Assembly: GCF_963675165.1 (NCBI RefSeq)
Contig: NC_087377.1
Location: 4,836,042 to 4,900,041 of the forward strand
Direction: 5' to 3'
Source of the DNA: Halichondria panicea
Lineage: Eukaryota > Porifera > Demospongiae > Suberitida > Halichondriidae
Length of the DNA stretch: 64,000 nucleotides
Positions 32,662-44,597 of this stretch are shown piece by piece (within the stretch, counting starts at the first letter, position 1; the number at the start of each line of letters is the position of its first letter). A model generated the notes under the pieces. That model made no database searches. It worked only from the letters and a program-made list of their open reading frames with translations, and had not been told where the DNA came from. The translations under genes and the position numbers were made by a program.

Positions 32662-35600
32662 ATGGAGGGAAGCATTCAAAAGGACTATCCACCGTCTCCT
32701 AACAGAGACCAGTGTGTTGATCTTGAAGAGAGACTCGGGAGGAAGACACAAGAACTCGAAGAGCTGGAGCACCGTATGGAGTTACTGATGGCTGACAATG
32801 AGGCCTTCAAACAAGAGAGGGTGGTCTTGAAACAAGAGATATTGCAGCTGCATGATGAGATGGAGTTGGCTCGTACACAGGTAGTCATGTGTGTCTGTAT
32901 CGTATGACTCTCCGATTGACTTTACTGATAAAACAGGATAAAGTAGAACTAAATAATGCCACTCTTATTATTTATGGTAGAAGAGAGGTTGGAAATGTAG
33001 GTACTATCGAGTAACACCCGTTTTACCCCGCAGTTCAATCGAGGCTGTCTCAACAAGCCAAAGCTCTAGATCGGCGTGGCCCAGGCAAGTCTGTCTAGCC
33101 AAGTGCACAATAAACCACAAGTAAATTAATGTGCTGAGTCTGTGCAACAGAACTCACTTATATTTACCTATTATAATAGTAGTTATAACCAGCACGCTTA
33201 CACGTTGTAGCAATAGAAGACTCTAAATATAACTTTAATACTGGAATGTCTTTTTTACTGCATGGGACCGGTGTGGTCTATACCAGAGGAGGCAAACCAA
33301 GGTCAACAGGGTCCCTTTTAATGCCGGATCATCTTGTCCTGGGTTTCTTGACCTTTGCTTGGATTATAGCAGCTACCGTTTCTGTTTATTTGCCTGCTTG
33401 GAAAGCTTGCTATACCTAGTTCTATCCAGTATAGCAAACCAGTACATCAAAATTTATACCCTAGCTACTACAGAAGGCTAATTTCCATATATTGTGGTTT
33501 CGAAGAATGTAATTAAAGGTCAAAGGTTGCAATTAAATCTGAGATCTCTTCTCTCAAGCTTGTTCGTCTGGGGCGCGATAGCTCAACTGATTTCTGCTAC
33601 GATTATGAAGAGGATGAAGCTAGTGGTGGTGTATAAACCCAGGGATGTTTTAATTAGTGACCTTTTGACATTGGCGTACCTCCTCCTCAGGTGCATTAAG
33701 GACTGGGACCAACATAAAAAAGACATTAATATTTTATAAGAGGCACTTCAACCTGCTGCTGTTTACTGTGTATATTAATCTGTGTAAAACTTTTATGATG
33801 AAATGAAACACTGGGTTCCATTCTGTAGGAAAATATTAAAATGAAGCCCCGCCCACTAATTGATCAGTGGGGGTGGTCCGTTTTGTCCAAGCACTATAGA
33901 GCTATTTCATCACGTGATCCATTTCATCCATCCGCCCACGCATGGTGTACTGTTCAACGCAGGCGCATGGTACGTTGAAGTAATGAACGCGTGGGCGGAA
34001 CCATGGCGACCGTGTGGGCGGGGCTTATAATTTGCAAATTCAGCAATAATTGAAGGTCCCCAGTCCTTAATGCACCTGAGTCTGTGTCTATACTACATGT
34101 GGCTCACATACTAGGCGTGTTACACAGCATGAAACAGATGATGTCTCGAGGAAACACAACTTTTTTATTTTGAGCGAGTTACCCAGCAAATATATCCTCG
34201 TTTATATAGCAGATAGTTTTCGAGGTTCCACTGCTACAATGTAAAAACATCACGTGCTCCACTCTGTTACCAATCCATCTATATTTTCATTCTTGACCAA
34301 CTATGGTGGTACAATAATTATATAGCCATGCAGGTCTCAAATTAATGAACGGGTTGTCTACAAAACCTTAACAGTTGAAGGACAGGCGGCCTGAATCTCA
34401 ACACATACATTTTGTAATTATAGTATCTTTTCTCTCTCTCTCTCCCCCCCCCCCTACACACGCACCAGGCCAACCTTTTTAAGCAAGATTTCTTACAAGA
34501 GAGGAGGGACAGAGAAATCGCTCACAATCTCAAGGAAGAGATTCGACTAACTTGTGATCAAAGAGTCCACGCAATAGATATCGAGTGCAATGAGCTGACT
34601 CGAAGAAACGAGATCCTTGTCAGAGAGCTAACAGAACTGATAAAAACATTGGATCAGAAGAAGGAAGATTTGGAGGCTATAAAGACAGAGAGTGAAGCCA
34701 CACCGGAACAAAATGGAGTATCGGAGGATAGACTAAAAGAGCTTACTCAGCAGCTAGAAGAGGCCCAAGCAGAGGTCACAAACACCAAAAAAGGATTATC
34801 GGATATTGAAAACGATAACAGCTTTCTGAGAGGAGAAGTCATACAGTATCAACAACGAGCAGCTGAAGCAAAAGAGAGGGCGGAATTTGAACGAGAGAAA
34901 TCTCATCAAATTTTAAGGGACAGAAAACAACGTGCAAGTGAAGAAATTGTAAGATTCCGTCAACAAATATCAGAAGCTGAGAAAACTGCTCGTGTTTCTG
35001 AAGAGAAAAGAAAAAAGACCACTGATCTACTGAATAGCTGTCGCCGTGAGCTAGAGAGTGTGAGAGTGCATGGCAATGAGTGGAGGGGAGAGTTGGACAG
35101 AGCGAAAGAGACGATTGGAGAGTGCAGGAAACAGAATGCCACTCTTATTGGTACTCAAAAAAAGCTAGTGGAAAAGAACAAAGCAAGTTTAATATGTTAG
35201 ACCTATTTTTATAATAGTGTGCATAATAGCATTGTTACTGACTGTTTATTTACTGATTTTATACAAGGCATATTACTGTGTTGATGTCCCCCACTGGCCT
35301 ACACCTACCAGGGTGTCATACAGGGGAGGAGGAAAAGGGGGATATCGATCCCCCCCTCTGGATCCAATTCCCCCCCCTAAAATTTGCATTCAGGTACTCA
35401 GTTGTATGACTGAGTGTCCATAGCCGGCAGGGCATTGCCGGGTATTTAAATAACTGTTGGCCTTTTAAGAATTTTCAAAGCATGCCCTATATCCTCTCTC
35501 TAATTCAAAATCCTGTATGACACCCTGCCTACACACATGTGCAGGCACTCGCAGAGTCCAACATTGAGCTAAAGAAAACACTGCGTCAACTCCAGCAGAA

Positions 35601-36435
35601 ACTCCAAGTTGGACACACCCAACACAGCTCTCTCTCACTCGTACAGCAATTCAGTGCTTCTAAAGACCTCCAAACTGGCGGACAAAAAAGGGTCTCTTTC
35701 AAAGACAGTCACTATCCGGATACCCGACAAGAAATATTAACTTCGAGAACAGTTACGAGACAAGCCGACACAAAACCTGTCTCAATGTACCGCGGTGCAC
35801 ACATCGCTAGTCACAGTAACCATGGACAATCTGACGTTAAGTATCCACTTCAAGATATACACTCTTCCTATACGAAGCAACCAGAAGAAACTTTAGAAGT
35901 GTCACAATCATTGAGCATCGAATCGTCCTTTAATCCACAGGTCACAGGTGTTTGTCATTCAAGTGGCCACGAATCCTTTTTTGTTCAGCCACAATCACAT
36001 ACCACATTCAATCACAATCCCCACAGCCCACAATTTCAAAATACAACAAACCCAGCAGGATACTACAAAAGTCCACAGCAAACTAATCACCCTCAACATG
36101 AAACTGAACAAGCTACATCTATTTCATACGCACAAGTATATGTCCCCGATATTGAAGCACACCTGTACGTGAACCTGCTTGAAGATGATACTTCGGGAAA
36201 CAAAACACCACCTGGTCCAGTACAGAATGCAATGGAGTCAAAACAACACCTGTGTGTTCATGTACCGAATCCTGATAAACGTGAACTGGTAATTGAAAAC
36301 GAAGCCTCGATATGTGATGGTTGCAGTGAACGAGACATTACTTTAGAGGAAGACGATACTGAGGACACTCATTATATGAACCTGCCCCATAAAGACGATG
36401 GCGGACAGTACATGAACCTACCACCAAAACCGTAG
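32662..36435 (+). CDS. Gene F: UBAN coiled-coil adaptor with C-terminal YxNL motifs
   Basis: Exons are 32662-32880, 34469-35182 and 35545-36435, 1824 nt and 607 residues, all phase 0. The first ATG after an in-frame TAA was chosen as start; an upstream exon remains possible. Residues ~25-73 are coiled coil like gene D exon 20654. Exon 2 opens with ANLFKQDFLQERRDRE, the UBAN-like core, followed by ~220 residues of heptad coiled coil. The intron at 35183-35544 uses a GC donor (GCAAGT). The last exon is Gln/Ser/His-rich and disordered and ends with YVNL (519), YMNL (588) and YMNL (600), fitting the pYxN consensus bound by GRB2-type SH2 domains. There is no zinc finger. It is probably a ubiquitin-binding signalling scaffold (inference). 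A 940-bp inverted repeat precedes it and two TIR elements lie in its introns. Confidence 0.85.
33686..34080. mobile_element. 395-bp TIR element in gene F intron 1
   Basis: CTCAGGTGCATTAAGGACTG and its complement CAGTCCTTAATGCACCTGAG form the ends. Inside are inverted CCCCGCCCAC and GTGGGCGGGG words. Confidence 0.8.
35309..35527. mobile_element. TIR element in gene F GC-AG intron
   Basis: CAGGGTGTCATACAGG and CCTGTATGACACCCTG are perfect 16-bp ends enclosing G/C-homopolymer-rich DNA. A diverged end is near 17145. Confidence 0.75.
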
Positions 36436-36617
36436 CTTGCAATTAAATTTTTTTACAAAAGTATGTTTCTTTTTTAGTGAGTTGTGTTTACAATTATGGT
36501 CCTTATAATTCAATACACCATCAGTAAAATTAATTTTTGTCGAACTGCTGAATTGCCTTACAAAAGAAGCGTGCTGCTAGTTATTATTATACACATACAC
36601 TGAGAGTTGGTTTTAAT

Positions 36618-36623
36618 AATAAA
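36618..36623 (+). promoter_or_regulatory. Candidate poly(A) signal of gene F
   Basis: An AATAAA lies 183 nt after the gene F stop, in the 227-bp gap between the convergent genes F and G. Confidence 0.3.
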
Positions 36624-36662
36624 TCGTTATTGACGTATACTGCATGCATGTGCATGGCTGTA

Positions 36663-38851
36663 TTATTCGGTCTTGATCGAGAACGGCTGTGTATCTGTAG
36701 CAAGTTGCAGTTGAGCATTTTCAATCACATTGTCCACACAGTTTTGTTTAACTTCTGTTTCATGCACACGGCTTCCATTTTCTTTTAAGTTAAGCGAAAA
36801 ATTTTCCAATTCTTCTGTCTTTTGAGAAGTTGCTCTTTCCAATTCTTCAAGTGAATGTTTCAGTTTTAGATTCTCAATCTTGAGTGCCTATCAGTATATA
36901 CAATTATATGTGTGCAACAAGAATAATAGGCTAAATTACCTCTGTATAATTATAACTATATAAAGAGTACTTGAAGTGCATACATATATATAGCAGCTGC
37001 ACATAACTAACTTTGTATTCTTCCCTCCTTCTCGTTTTAGTGTCTTCGGCTTCCTGCATTAGTGTGTCCACATTCTCACGAAGGTTTTTTATCATTCTTT
37101 CAGCTTCCTTGCACTGAAACTCCAGAGCGTTCATCTTCTTCCTATCCTTGGCTTGCTGATCGTACAGTTCTTCAACCTCGTAAAATTTCTTTTTCAGTTG
37201 ATCCTTTGTTTGAATCGAGCCATTGGCAATTGTACCGAAAAGATCATTTTCCATTCGCTGACATTTTCCCTTTAAATTCTCCAAGTCTTCTTTGTAGATA
37301 CGAGCCTGGAACATAATAAATAATGATTATCTAATACTATCAATAATAATTATTATTACGTGCAGTACTATAATTGTAGAGAGGCAGTATACGTATATCT
37401 CAATCTTTTCCCACCTCACCTCAATAACTGACGTTTCAAGTTTTTCGACGAGAGATGCTTTCTCTCGCTTCCATAACTTGTTTTTTTCAGTAAGCTCAGC
37501 ACGGCTTGTTGGTGGATCAGGTGGAGCGACTTTTGCCTTCTTTCTAGCCTCATCCTCACTGAAATGATATTCGTTGACCTCGAGAGGCTGACATAAAAGA
37601 GAACGTATTTTGATCATGCAGACCAAATTGTAAAACCAATTATTGTTTGAATTAGCTATAGAGAATGACAGAACGATCATTTAGAATAATGCTTGATCAC
37701 CGAGAGGTCCATTATTTCTCATAGAGACCTCCCAGACAATTAATCATGAGGCTTTATAATTTGCGGACCAATTATTAATATTAAAGCATAGATTTATTGT
37801 TAGCGTACAAACATATAATTGTAGGTTGTATCTACGTATAGTGCATGTTCGTGCATTTGATAAATTACAGCAACACAACGTTTACACAACCTTTGATTCC
37901 ACGTGCTGCACTAGTTCTTTGTGTTGTGACATCTATAAATTATATACAAGAAAAAAAGCACATCCATCACAATCACTGACATGCACTTCACTCACTTTGT
38001 CAGAGTGCTTGGTCTCTTTTTCATACAGCTAGTAGTTGTACAGCTAGCTACTAGCCTACAGTTCTAATCTTCAAATCTGCTGCAACTGCACACATGTATT
38101 ATTATGACTCAGCAACGCCCCCACGTCAGCCAGCTCTGCACAGGGAAAACACCAATCACTATAGTCATGCATTATTCTCTAACTTGAATGCTTAGTCATG
38201 CCTCAAAATCCAGATATAGAACTGATGCTAATTGCTGTAGATATAACATGCTGAATCAATTTTTGTATTTTAGAAGACAAGAATAGGGATCTATATATGT
38301 AGATCTATATATTAACCAAGGGCGTATAAAAGAAGAGAGGGCATGCAACTCCTATATGAGCAGAGTTCAAACGTGGGCGGATGAATGTGCATGAAATGAA
38401 ATTTCTATTTTTAGCAAAATATACACATTCCTCTGCTCACGTTTGAACTCTGCTAGCTACGTGTACTGATCGATAGTGGAGTTGCATGCCCTCTCTTCTT
38501 TTATACGCCCTTGATATAACTTTATAACTTGCAAGAGGACAGAAAATCGAGCGCTGAGAGACAATGCGCGCATAGCTAGTGTTCGTATTATTATACTAAG
38601 TAACTTCTTGTGTACATTGTAAGTTGTTTTTTACAGAAATTTCGAGATTAATTGAAGAACAAGTTACTCACCTATATAATTATAATTATATAGAGAAGAA
38701 AGCCACCATGCGCAGTGGAATTGATTCCCCTTATACACCTGTGCCCCAAACGAGCCCTTGATCGTTCAGATCAATTTGAAGTGATAAAACTCACCTCAGG
38801 GTCATAACCGCCAAGATCAGTATCAGAATCAACCCCAGCCACGGAATGTAT
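36663..38851 (-). CDS. Gene G: short NEMO/optineurin-like coiled-coil protein (5' end not found)
   Basis: Exons on the minus strand are 38851-38795, 37587-37420, 37305-37012 and 36887-36663, 744 nt, all phase 0 with good donor and acceptor sites. The first visible exon (DTDLGGYDPE) parallels the end of gene D exon 2 (IDYDPEN). The second (EVNEYHFSEDEARKKAK) is charged and coiled coil. The third opens with ARIYKEDLENLKGKCQ, aligned with the UBAN-like start of the D and F exons but lacking the ER pair, so ubiquitin binding may be weakened. The last exon is coiled coil and ends QPFSIKTE-stop. It lacks the disordered tail and zinc finger of D. No starting exon is recognised; an ATG at 37680 inside the preceding intron is an alternative start. 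It lies tail-to-tail with gene F. Confidence 0.72.
38317..38513. mobile_element. 197-bp MITE, CAAGGGCGTAT family
   Basis: CAAGGGCGTATAAAAGAAGA and the complement ending TTATACGCCCTTG are near-perfect TIRs of ~36 bp, with an inner second pair (AGAGTTCAAACGTG). It lies in the first recognised intron of gene G. Confidence 0.85.
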
Positions 38852-38928
38852 CTAGTAACCACCCCTCTACCAACAACAGCCTACAATGCATAGAGCATGC
38901 ACATCATGCAGTCAGTAATGGAGATCGA

Positions 38929-39276
38929 TTGATATCATTCAGTGCATGGGACGAAGCATGCATGCACCTTCCTCTCAGCAACGTATATAATTATATGGAG
39001 GCACAACGTTATGCAAACATACCCTCCAAGCTTGTATTATCTAGTCCACAAGAAGAGTGCCCAGTGTCGAGTACCTCTCTTAACATGCATGCAGTCCTAT
39101 ATACCCAGTGCTCCCTCCCCCTCAGGCATGCAAGACCTAGCTTAGGCCAATCGCAAGTTGTCGCAAGAAAAGAAGAGAATGAACTTGAAAAAGACTTGCA
39201 AATCTATAAAGCAACAACTATAAAACGTTTTCGAAGTTCGCCTACAAATTATTTTTCTATTCATGCATGTCTATAG
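38929..39276 (+). pseudogene. Relic of a gene D-type C-terminal exon
   Basis: At ~39155-39215 the plus strand reads SQVVARKEENELEKDL, matching the KSQQREENELEKSL part of the gene D last large exon (~27435-27480). The frame then diverges and stops without the zinc finger. It sits upstream of gene G on the opposite strand, as debris of a further paralogue. Confidence 0.6.
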
Positions 39277-39363
39277 CCTGGAATCGAGGCTATTTCCATA
39301 CATTCATTGAAATTGTTTTAACATAATTATAGTAGGTTTTCTTCCCACTATAGTAGTTGTAAA

Positions 39364-39772
39364 GGTATTTGGGTGGAATGGTGGGGCATAAGTCCCAAAT
39401 GGATATCTCTTAAAGAAATCTACTGCATTTACACACAGTGCAAGTGCATATAATCCAGTGCAAGTGCATATAATCCAGTGCATTATGCCATATAATGCAG
39501 TGCAATATATGGTAGCCATGGCAGTGATGCAACATGCCAGATACTGAGCACTTGATTGCTTTGATCTGGTATTTGGGTGGAATGGTGGGGCATAAGTCCC
39601 AAATGGATATCTCTTAAAGAAATCTACTGCATTTACACACAGTGCAAGTGCATATAATCCAGTGCAAGTGCATATAATCCAGTGCATTATGCCATATAAT
39701 GCAGTGCAATATATGGTAGCCATGGCAGTGATGCAACATGCCATATACTGAGCACTTGATTGCTTTGATCTG
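39364..39772. repeat. Direct tandem duplication, 204-bp unit x 2
   Basis: Units begin GGTATTTGGGTGGAATGG at 39364 and 39568 and are almost identical. Each contains CCAGTGCAAGTGCATATAAT twice. Because 204 is divisible by 3, a spurious minus-strand ORF runs through both. Confidence 0.9.
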
Positions 39773-40261
39773 CCCACTCACTGGGCAACAAGCCACCTTT
39801 AAAACATGCCAACCGAGTCCCCGGATATTGTTAACCCAGAAAGACTTAGTTATGACACAGGTAAATAAATTACTAGCTATCCGCGTTTTCTCGATGCATG
39901 GACCCGTCCGGGGGGTGGGGGGGAACCACATCCGTGTGGGTGGTGGTGTCCTCTGTGTACGGCTGGTAGGAATGTGTAACGGAGGACTTGCTCCGTAGCC
40001 TGGGGAGAGGACCTGCTCTCCCCTGCCGGGGAAGGTTCGACTGGAGGAACCGGAAGCCCTTGCATATCACGCCTGCAGGCGAAGAAAACAAGAAAATTAA
40101 CGTACATAAATCGACTATATAAATCGACATCTACATAAAAACCCATACCTCTACCCTATACCTGGAAAATTAGCCGAACAAACCAAAACCGCGACACTCT
40201 ATACTATCCCAACCGACTCTAGCCGGAAAAACAAAAAAAATACCTGAACAACTATGAGTCA

Positions 40262-40420
40262 GGGAGGGGGGAGGGAAGAGAAGTTTTCTAATTCGTTTGT
40301 TCGTTCACTGACTGCCTGACCACGTGTTCCTTGCGCATGCCCGTGTTGGTTGGTATCTATATACGTCACCTGTTAACCACATTTAATCCTTCTGATTTAA
40401 ATTCCATTTAACATGGTGCA
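40262..40420. repeat. Direct repeat, left copy (partner 52567-52720)
   Basis: AAGTTTTCTAATT, ACCACGTGTTCCTTGCGCAT and TACGTCACCTGTTA occur in the same order at 52575-52690. Same-orientation copies bracket the DIRS-type pieces, as expected of terminal or split direct repeats. Confidence 0.65.
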
Positions 40421-40788
40421 CTTATCATGTAATGACATCGACAGAATACTTTAGAACATGCCAACCATGCAAGGGCTATGCATTAGCGTAGGCCTCTTCT
40501 GAGGCTTTGATCCCCGTTAACCCAGAAAGAAAATATACGGAATGTAATTCTACCGTTAGTTATGACACATGTAAATTACTTACTAGCTATCCGCGTTTTC
40601 TCTCGCTCTATTGAGATAATTATTGTTTGGAGGGAAGGTTGATGCCAAATATATTAGGTAAAATTAGCTCGCAGAGATAAGTTTCTCTCCTCCAAACAAT
40701 TAAAGAAAATACGTAATTAAGTAAGGTAAAACGTTAACCATATACAAGTAGTTCGACTAAACCTCATGATCTCTAGTGTTCCAACCAG

Positions 40789-42350
40789 TCACGAGCGATT
40801 TTGTGATCTCTGCAAAATGTATCTTGATGTAAGCTTGAAAGGACCATCGACCCAGTGTTTTAATGGTGGAATCGTTGAGCCGCTGCTGTCGTTGATTCTA
40901 AAGGATCGGAGTGACTGTCTGGGTTCGCTCCGGCTCGGCTTAGCGCCGCTTGAACCTGGGCCATCTGGCTGCTGACGCAAAGTCAAATACTCTGCTACTG
41001 GGCAGAGGTCGGTGTCAGTTTTTGAGAGATAAATGTTCGTACCTTGGTGGAACTGATCTGTTTTGGAGCATTTGATAAACAGTGATAGCGTCGTGGGATG
41101 TTCCTGGTTGTTGATTGCCACGTCTGATAGGAGGAGGGCCAGAACTCGGCTGATCTCAAGAAACCAAAGAAAGCAGCGCAGGCTGCTTCCCATATCATTG
41201 CGTTGTCGAAGTCATCTAAAGGCTGCAGTTGTTGTTTTAGGAGTCGGAGAATGAGAGGCAGTCTTGATTTTGGTTTGATACGTTAAATAACTAAGTGCAG
41301 ACATGGGGAGTCTTGTAGTGGGTTCTTGTACCTGTAAAAGTGTCGAACTCCCTATAAATAGTTGAATGCGCTCTAGACTGTGCCAGTTCGGTCAGAAAGT
41401 GTCTTCGGTTGCGACAAAATGATAAATATATTTTTTGAGCTGATGTGTACAATTTTTGTGTGTTGGCTGCATCCCGTGGTGCAATTTTGCAGCTTGTGTC
41501 TCCAACAAGGGGATATAGCCAGTCGGGAGTGGATTTCATTACCTATTCCTGCAAGCTCTGTGGGGCTAGAGACGGCTGCTTGTCTGCCTGTGGAACGGAG
41601 AGATGAAACAGTTGTACATTATTTCTTGAAAGGGCGTCTGCCGCTGTGTTTAGTTTTCCCTGTATGTGTTGAGCCGTGACAGTGATGTCGAATTGTGCAC
41701 ACAGATAATGGCAACACGCAACAGATGGGCGAGAAGTTTGTCTGAACATTTTTTGTTTCACATCTGAGAATAATAATTATGTGAGCCAGTCCATTTGTGA
41801 CCCCACGTTCCTAGGATTGGAACGAACTCCTTTGCTGCAATATTAATGTCTGCCCACGAGTGTGTCCACCGGCATTGTAGCCACGATTTTCCGTAGAAGG
41901 CTGAGGCATCGGACACCAGGACTACCGTGTTCGCCATGTGTTGATGTTCTGTTCCACCTCTACAGGAAAAGGTGCCACCAGTATAGATCTGCCCTGAACG
42001 ACTCGTTAAGATGTTATGAGGCTAGGTGAGGATCTGCCCGGAATCACTACCTTGGACCTTCTACATCCAGCTTGTCGCGAGTGCCTGTAAGCGGTCGAGT
42101 TTGTCGCATGTGATCAGTGTCAATTTCGATGCCCAAAATTTAATAACTGTAACTGGGCCCTCAATTTGGTGTTTTGCCAGTGGGATACCCAAGTGGCAAT
42201 GATTGACCCCAAGTTTTGTTGACAGCCTGCCGTGAAAAATACATGTGGATACGCCTTTGTTGAAGAGAATCCATTCGAGAGTGTCGGCAATGGCACAAAA
42301 TATTTTTGGTGCTGATCTAAGTAGGAGCTGTGTCCCACGCCATCCCCAAG
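40789..42350 (-). pseudogene. DIRS-type retroelement pol relic: RT 3' half, RNase H, tyrosine recombinase
   Basis: Reading right to left on the minus strand: an RT piece with KIFCAIADTLEWILFNKGVS (~42310-42250) and ILGIEIDT (~42130-42105); RNase H with VSDASAFYGKSWLQ and WADINIAAKEFVPI (~41925-41830); the linker ADALSRNNVQLFHLSVPQA (~41640); then the recombinase with AACAAFFGFLRSAEF (~41190) and SKTDQFHQGTNIYL to DLCPVAEYL (~41095-40990). This RT-RNase H-tyrosine recombinase order is diagnostic of the DIRS order. Several frame breaks and loss of the recombinase C-terminus mark it inactive. Confidence 0.82.
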
Positions 42351-42479
42351 AGATGGTGGCTGATGGGTACTATTCTGTATGCATGTGCTATATCCTTTTT
42401 TTTAGGTATTTATCATTGTTATGCATCGTTATGCCCCATCGGGGTATCTCCTCTCATTACTATCTTATAATATTGGCAG

Positions 42480-42900
42480 TGACGTTCAAGGGGGAAGACG
42501 CTGCTGTCACCAGGCATGCCCCTGGTCAACGCACAAGGCGGCACGTCCTTGGCTAAGTAAATACTAACACCAGGCATGCCCCTGGTCGGCATTCTATCCT
42601 ACGTTAAATAGGTCAGTGCCAGTACATGCCCCTGATCATGTCTCACATTGATTACACAGTACACTTTAGGTATGGCCAATCCCGCCCATCTAGGACGGCT
42701 TCACATATACATCACATGCCCCTGATCCACCCTCCTCCGTTACTTAAGCATCAGACATGCCACTAGGCATGCCCTTGGTCTTGTTGCTGGCATCACACGC
42801 CAGGCAGGCCGTCATGAGAGGCATGTGTCTGGTTTCACTTACCGTTTACACACCCCGTGCCCAGCATACCCCTGGTTAGCCCCCAGTCATTTCTCGGGCA
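42480..42900. repeat. Degenerate array of CAGGCATGCCCCTGGTC motifs
   Basis: The semi-palindromic word CAGGCATGCCCCTGGTC recurs, exact or with a few changes, near 42514, 42573, 42625, 42713, 42765, 42840 and 42862, at mostly ~50-60-bp intervals. No ORF explains it. It adjoins the DIRS relic. Confidence 0.6.
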
Positions 42901-43312
42901 TCACATATCAGTACACTAACCTCCATTCCCCACAGATCCACACCCGGTGGATCTAGACGACATTCGGCAGCACGAACCGGCACACTTACCCAATTTCTTC
43001 ACCACCGCATCCAATGCACACATCACGGGGACAACTCGATTACACAACAGGGTTTATCCATATACCGTACCCTCGCGAAAGTAAGCCATCCCCTCTTTTG
43101 CAAGGGTATTTTTACTCGATTATAAGCCCCAGAATGAAGAGTTTGAGCATGCGCAGTAGCTAAATGCCACATGTTGACTATTAATTGTTAGTATAGGTAC
43201 ACTCAGTTGTCATATCTATGTTTAGACTACTTTCTAGAACTTTCTTGTGTTATGTATTATATTAGTAACGTACAGTCTTGTTTTGTTTGGGAGTTGTTGG
43301 TAACGTTGCTAG

Positions 43313-43426
43313 ATGGCCGAATCGAAGAGCACGGTTGCTGCTGTCCCGTTGAATGATGCCAACTACGCGACATGGAGAGTACTGTCGGTCATGAAAGAAG
43401 GACTCTGGGGAATTGTTAAAGGTACT
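43313..43426 (+). pseudogene. copia gag, 5' fragment (interrupted)
   Basis: MAESKSTVAAVPLNDANYAT and MKEGLWGIVKGT are typical copia gag N-terminus. The frame is cut by the gypsy-type insertion and resumes exactly after the TSD at 47444 with EVAGYVNYLSKRD. Confidence 0.85.
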
Positions 43427-43651
43427 TGTGAGAGACTGGAACTAATTATTATTATCATTTTTGTGATTAGTATGATTTTTGTGTGGGAGATCAGGTGACT
43501 GACCTCGTGTTAGAAAAGAGACTAAGTAAAGAAAGACGAGCTGATTTTAAAGTAGGCTACCCAAGCGAAAACTAATGTTAAAGCTGATTTTAAAGTAGGC
43601 TATCGACGAGAGCCGATTGTAAAGTAGGCAACACAGAAGTGCTCGGTTACA
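43427..43651 (+). repeat. 5' LTR of the Gmr1-type element
   Basis: The LTR starts TGTGAGAGACTGG and ends TTACA. It is followed at once by TAATGGTGGCAGCGG, a candidate primer-binding region. Confidence 0.88.
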
Positions 43652-43697
43652 TAATGGTGGCAGCGGTGGTCTACTGGTTTGGGTAGATCCATGATCT

Positions 43698-44075
43698 ATG
43701 AGTGGTAAAACTCGGACAGGAACGATATACAAGAGAACAACACAAAGCGAGGATCAAGGCGTCACAAGTACCGCTAGTGCTAGTCAAAGTCAGACGGACA
43801 TGGCAGAGACAGGCGAACTAACGGTTATGCTGAAGGCCCTTCTAGAAGATCGGAGAACTCTTGAGGCTGACTTACGAGAAGAACGCAGAGTTCGGGCTGA
43901 AGAAGCAGCCAAGAGAGATGAAGAAATGCGGGAGCAGATGGATTTGCTACGCGGATTAGTTGGAGCACACGGTGAGGGCGGCGGCAAACGGAGGGCGACG
44001 TCCAAGGATCCGAAGGTCGCCAAGCTCACAGATGCAGACGACATTGAGGCATACATAGTAACTTCGAAAGACTAA
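43698..44075 (+). pseudogene. Gmr1-type gag N-terminal part
   Basis: A 125-codon frame begins MSGKTRTGTIYKRTTQ, with a charged Arg/Glu coiled coil (DLREERRVRAEEAAKRDEE), and ends at TAA within a KDPKVAKLTD...DDIEAY context typical of gag. Position directly after the LTR supports gag. The remaining gag with zinc knuckle is missing. Confidence 0.6.
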
Positions 44076-44157
44076 TGACTGGCGAATCGGAACTGACTCA
44101 GCACACGATGGAGCCAAGCCTGGAATTTTCCAAGCAGGGACTATCGAAGGACACGCA

Positions 44158-44517
44158 GTGACGGACGTTTGCTTAGACACCGGATGTACTCGAACAATGG
44201 TACGAGAAGATTTAGTCCCAGTGGAAAAGTTAATCGAAGGCGATTCGATTGCGATATGTTGGGTTTACCCCCTGGCTATAATTCAAGTAGAAGTTAACGG
44301 GACTACACATGAAGTGGAGGCAGCTGTGTTGAAGACACTGCCACTATCGATGTTGATGGGTACCGACGTCTACCAACACGACTGCCAAGAGGCGGACACA
44401 GCCTGGGCAGTCATGACAAGAGCCAAGAAGAGAGCTCAAGATCAAGCAGAAGCCACTGACCGACGCAATGAAGAAGAGTGTGCATGGAGTACGTCCCAAT
44501 GCGGTGTTGACGGATGA
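44158..44517 (+). pseudogene. Retroviral-type aspartic protease
   Basis: DVCLDTGCTRTMV carries the DTG active-site triad, and ~70 residues on is LPLSMLMGTDVY, the usual LLGxD-type second motif. The frame closes at TGA (44517). Confidence 0.8.
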
Positions 44518-44597
44518 CTGTGAGGACACTACTAACCTACCTGATTTCGAGGAGGATCTGTTCGGTGTCGTACGAGAAAAGAGTTTACTGACTAGAA

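Noticed and set aside
36931-37316. Plus-strand ORF opposite gene G (37062-37316)
   Set aside because: It is the complement of a well-supported gene G exon with splice sites on the minus strand.
39304-39777. 157-residue minus-strand ORF with two identical 68-residue halves
   Set aside because: It is produced by the 204-bp tandem duplication, whose length is a multiple of 3. Composition is not protein-like, and no splice or homology signal is seen.
42513-42880. CRISPR-like regular repeats
   Set aside because: Repeats are degenerate, semi-palindromic and unevenly spaced, in a eukaryotic transposon-rich context with no cas genes.
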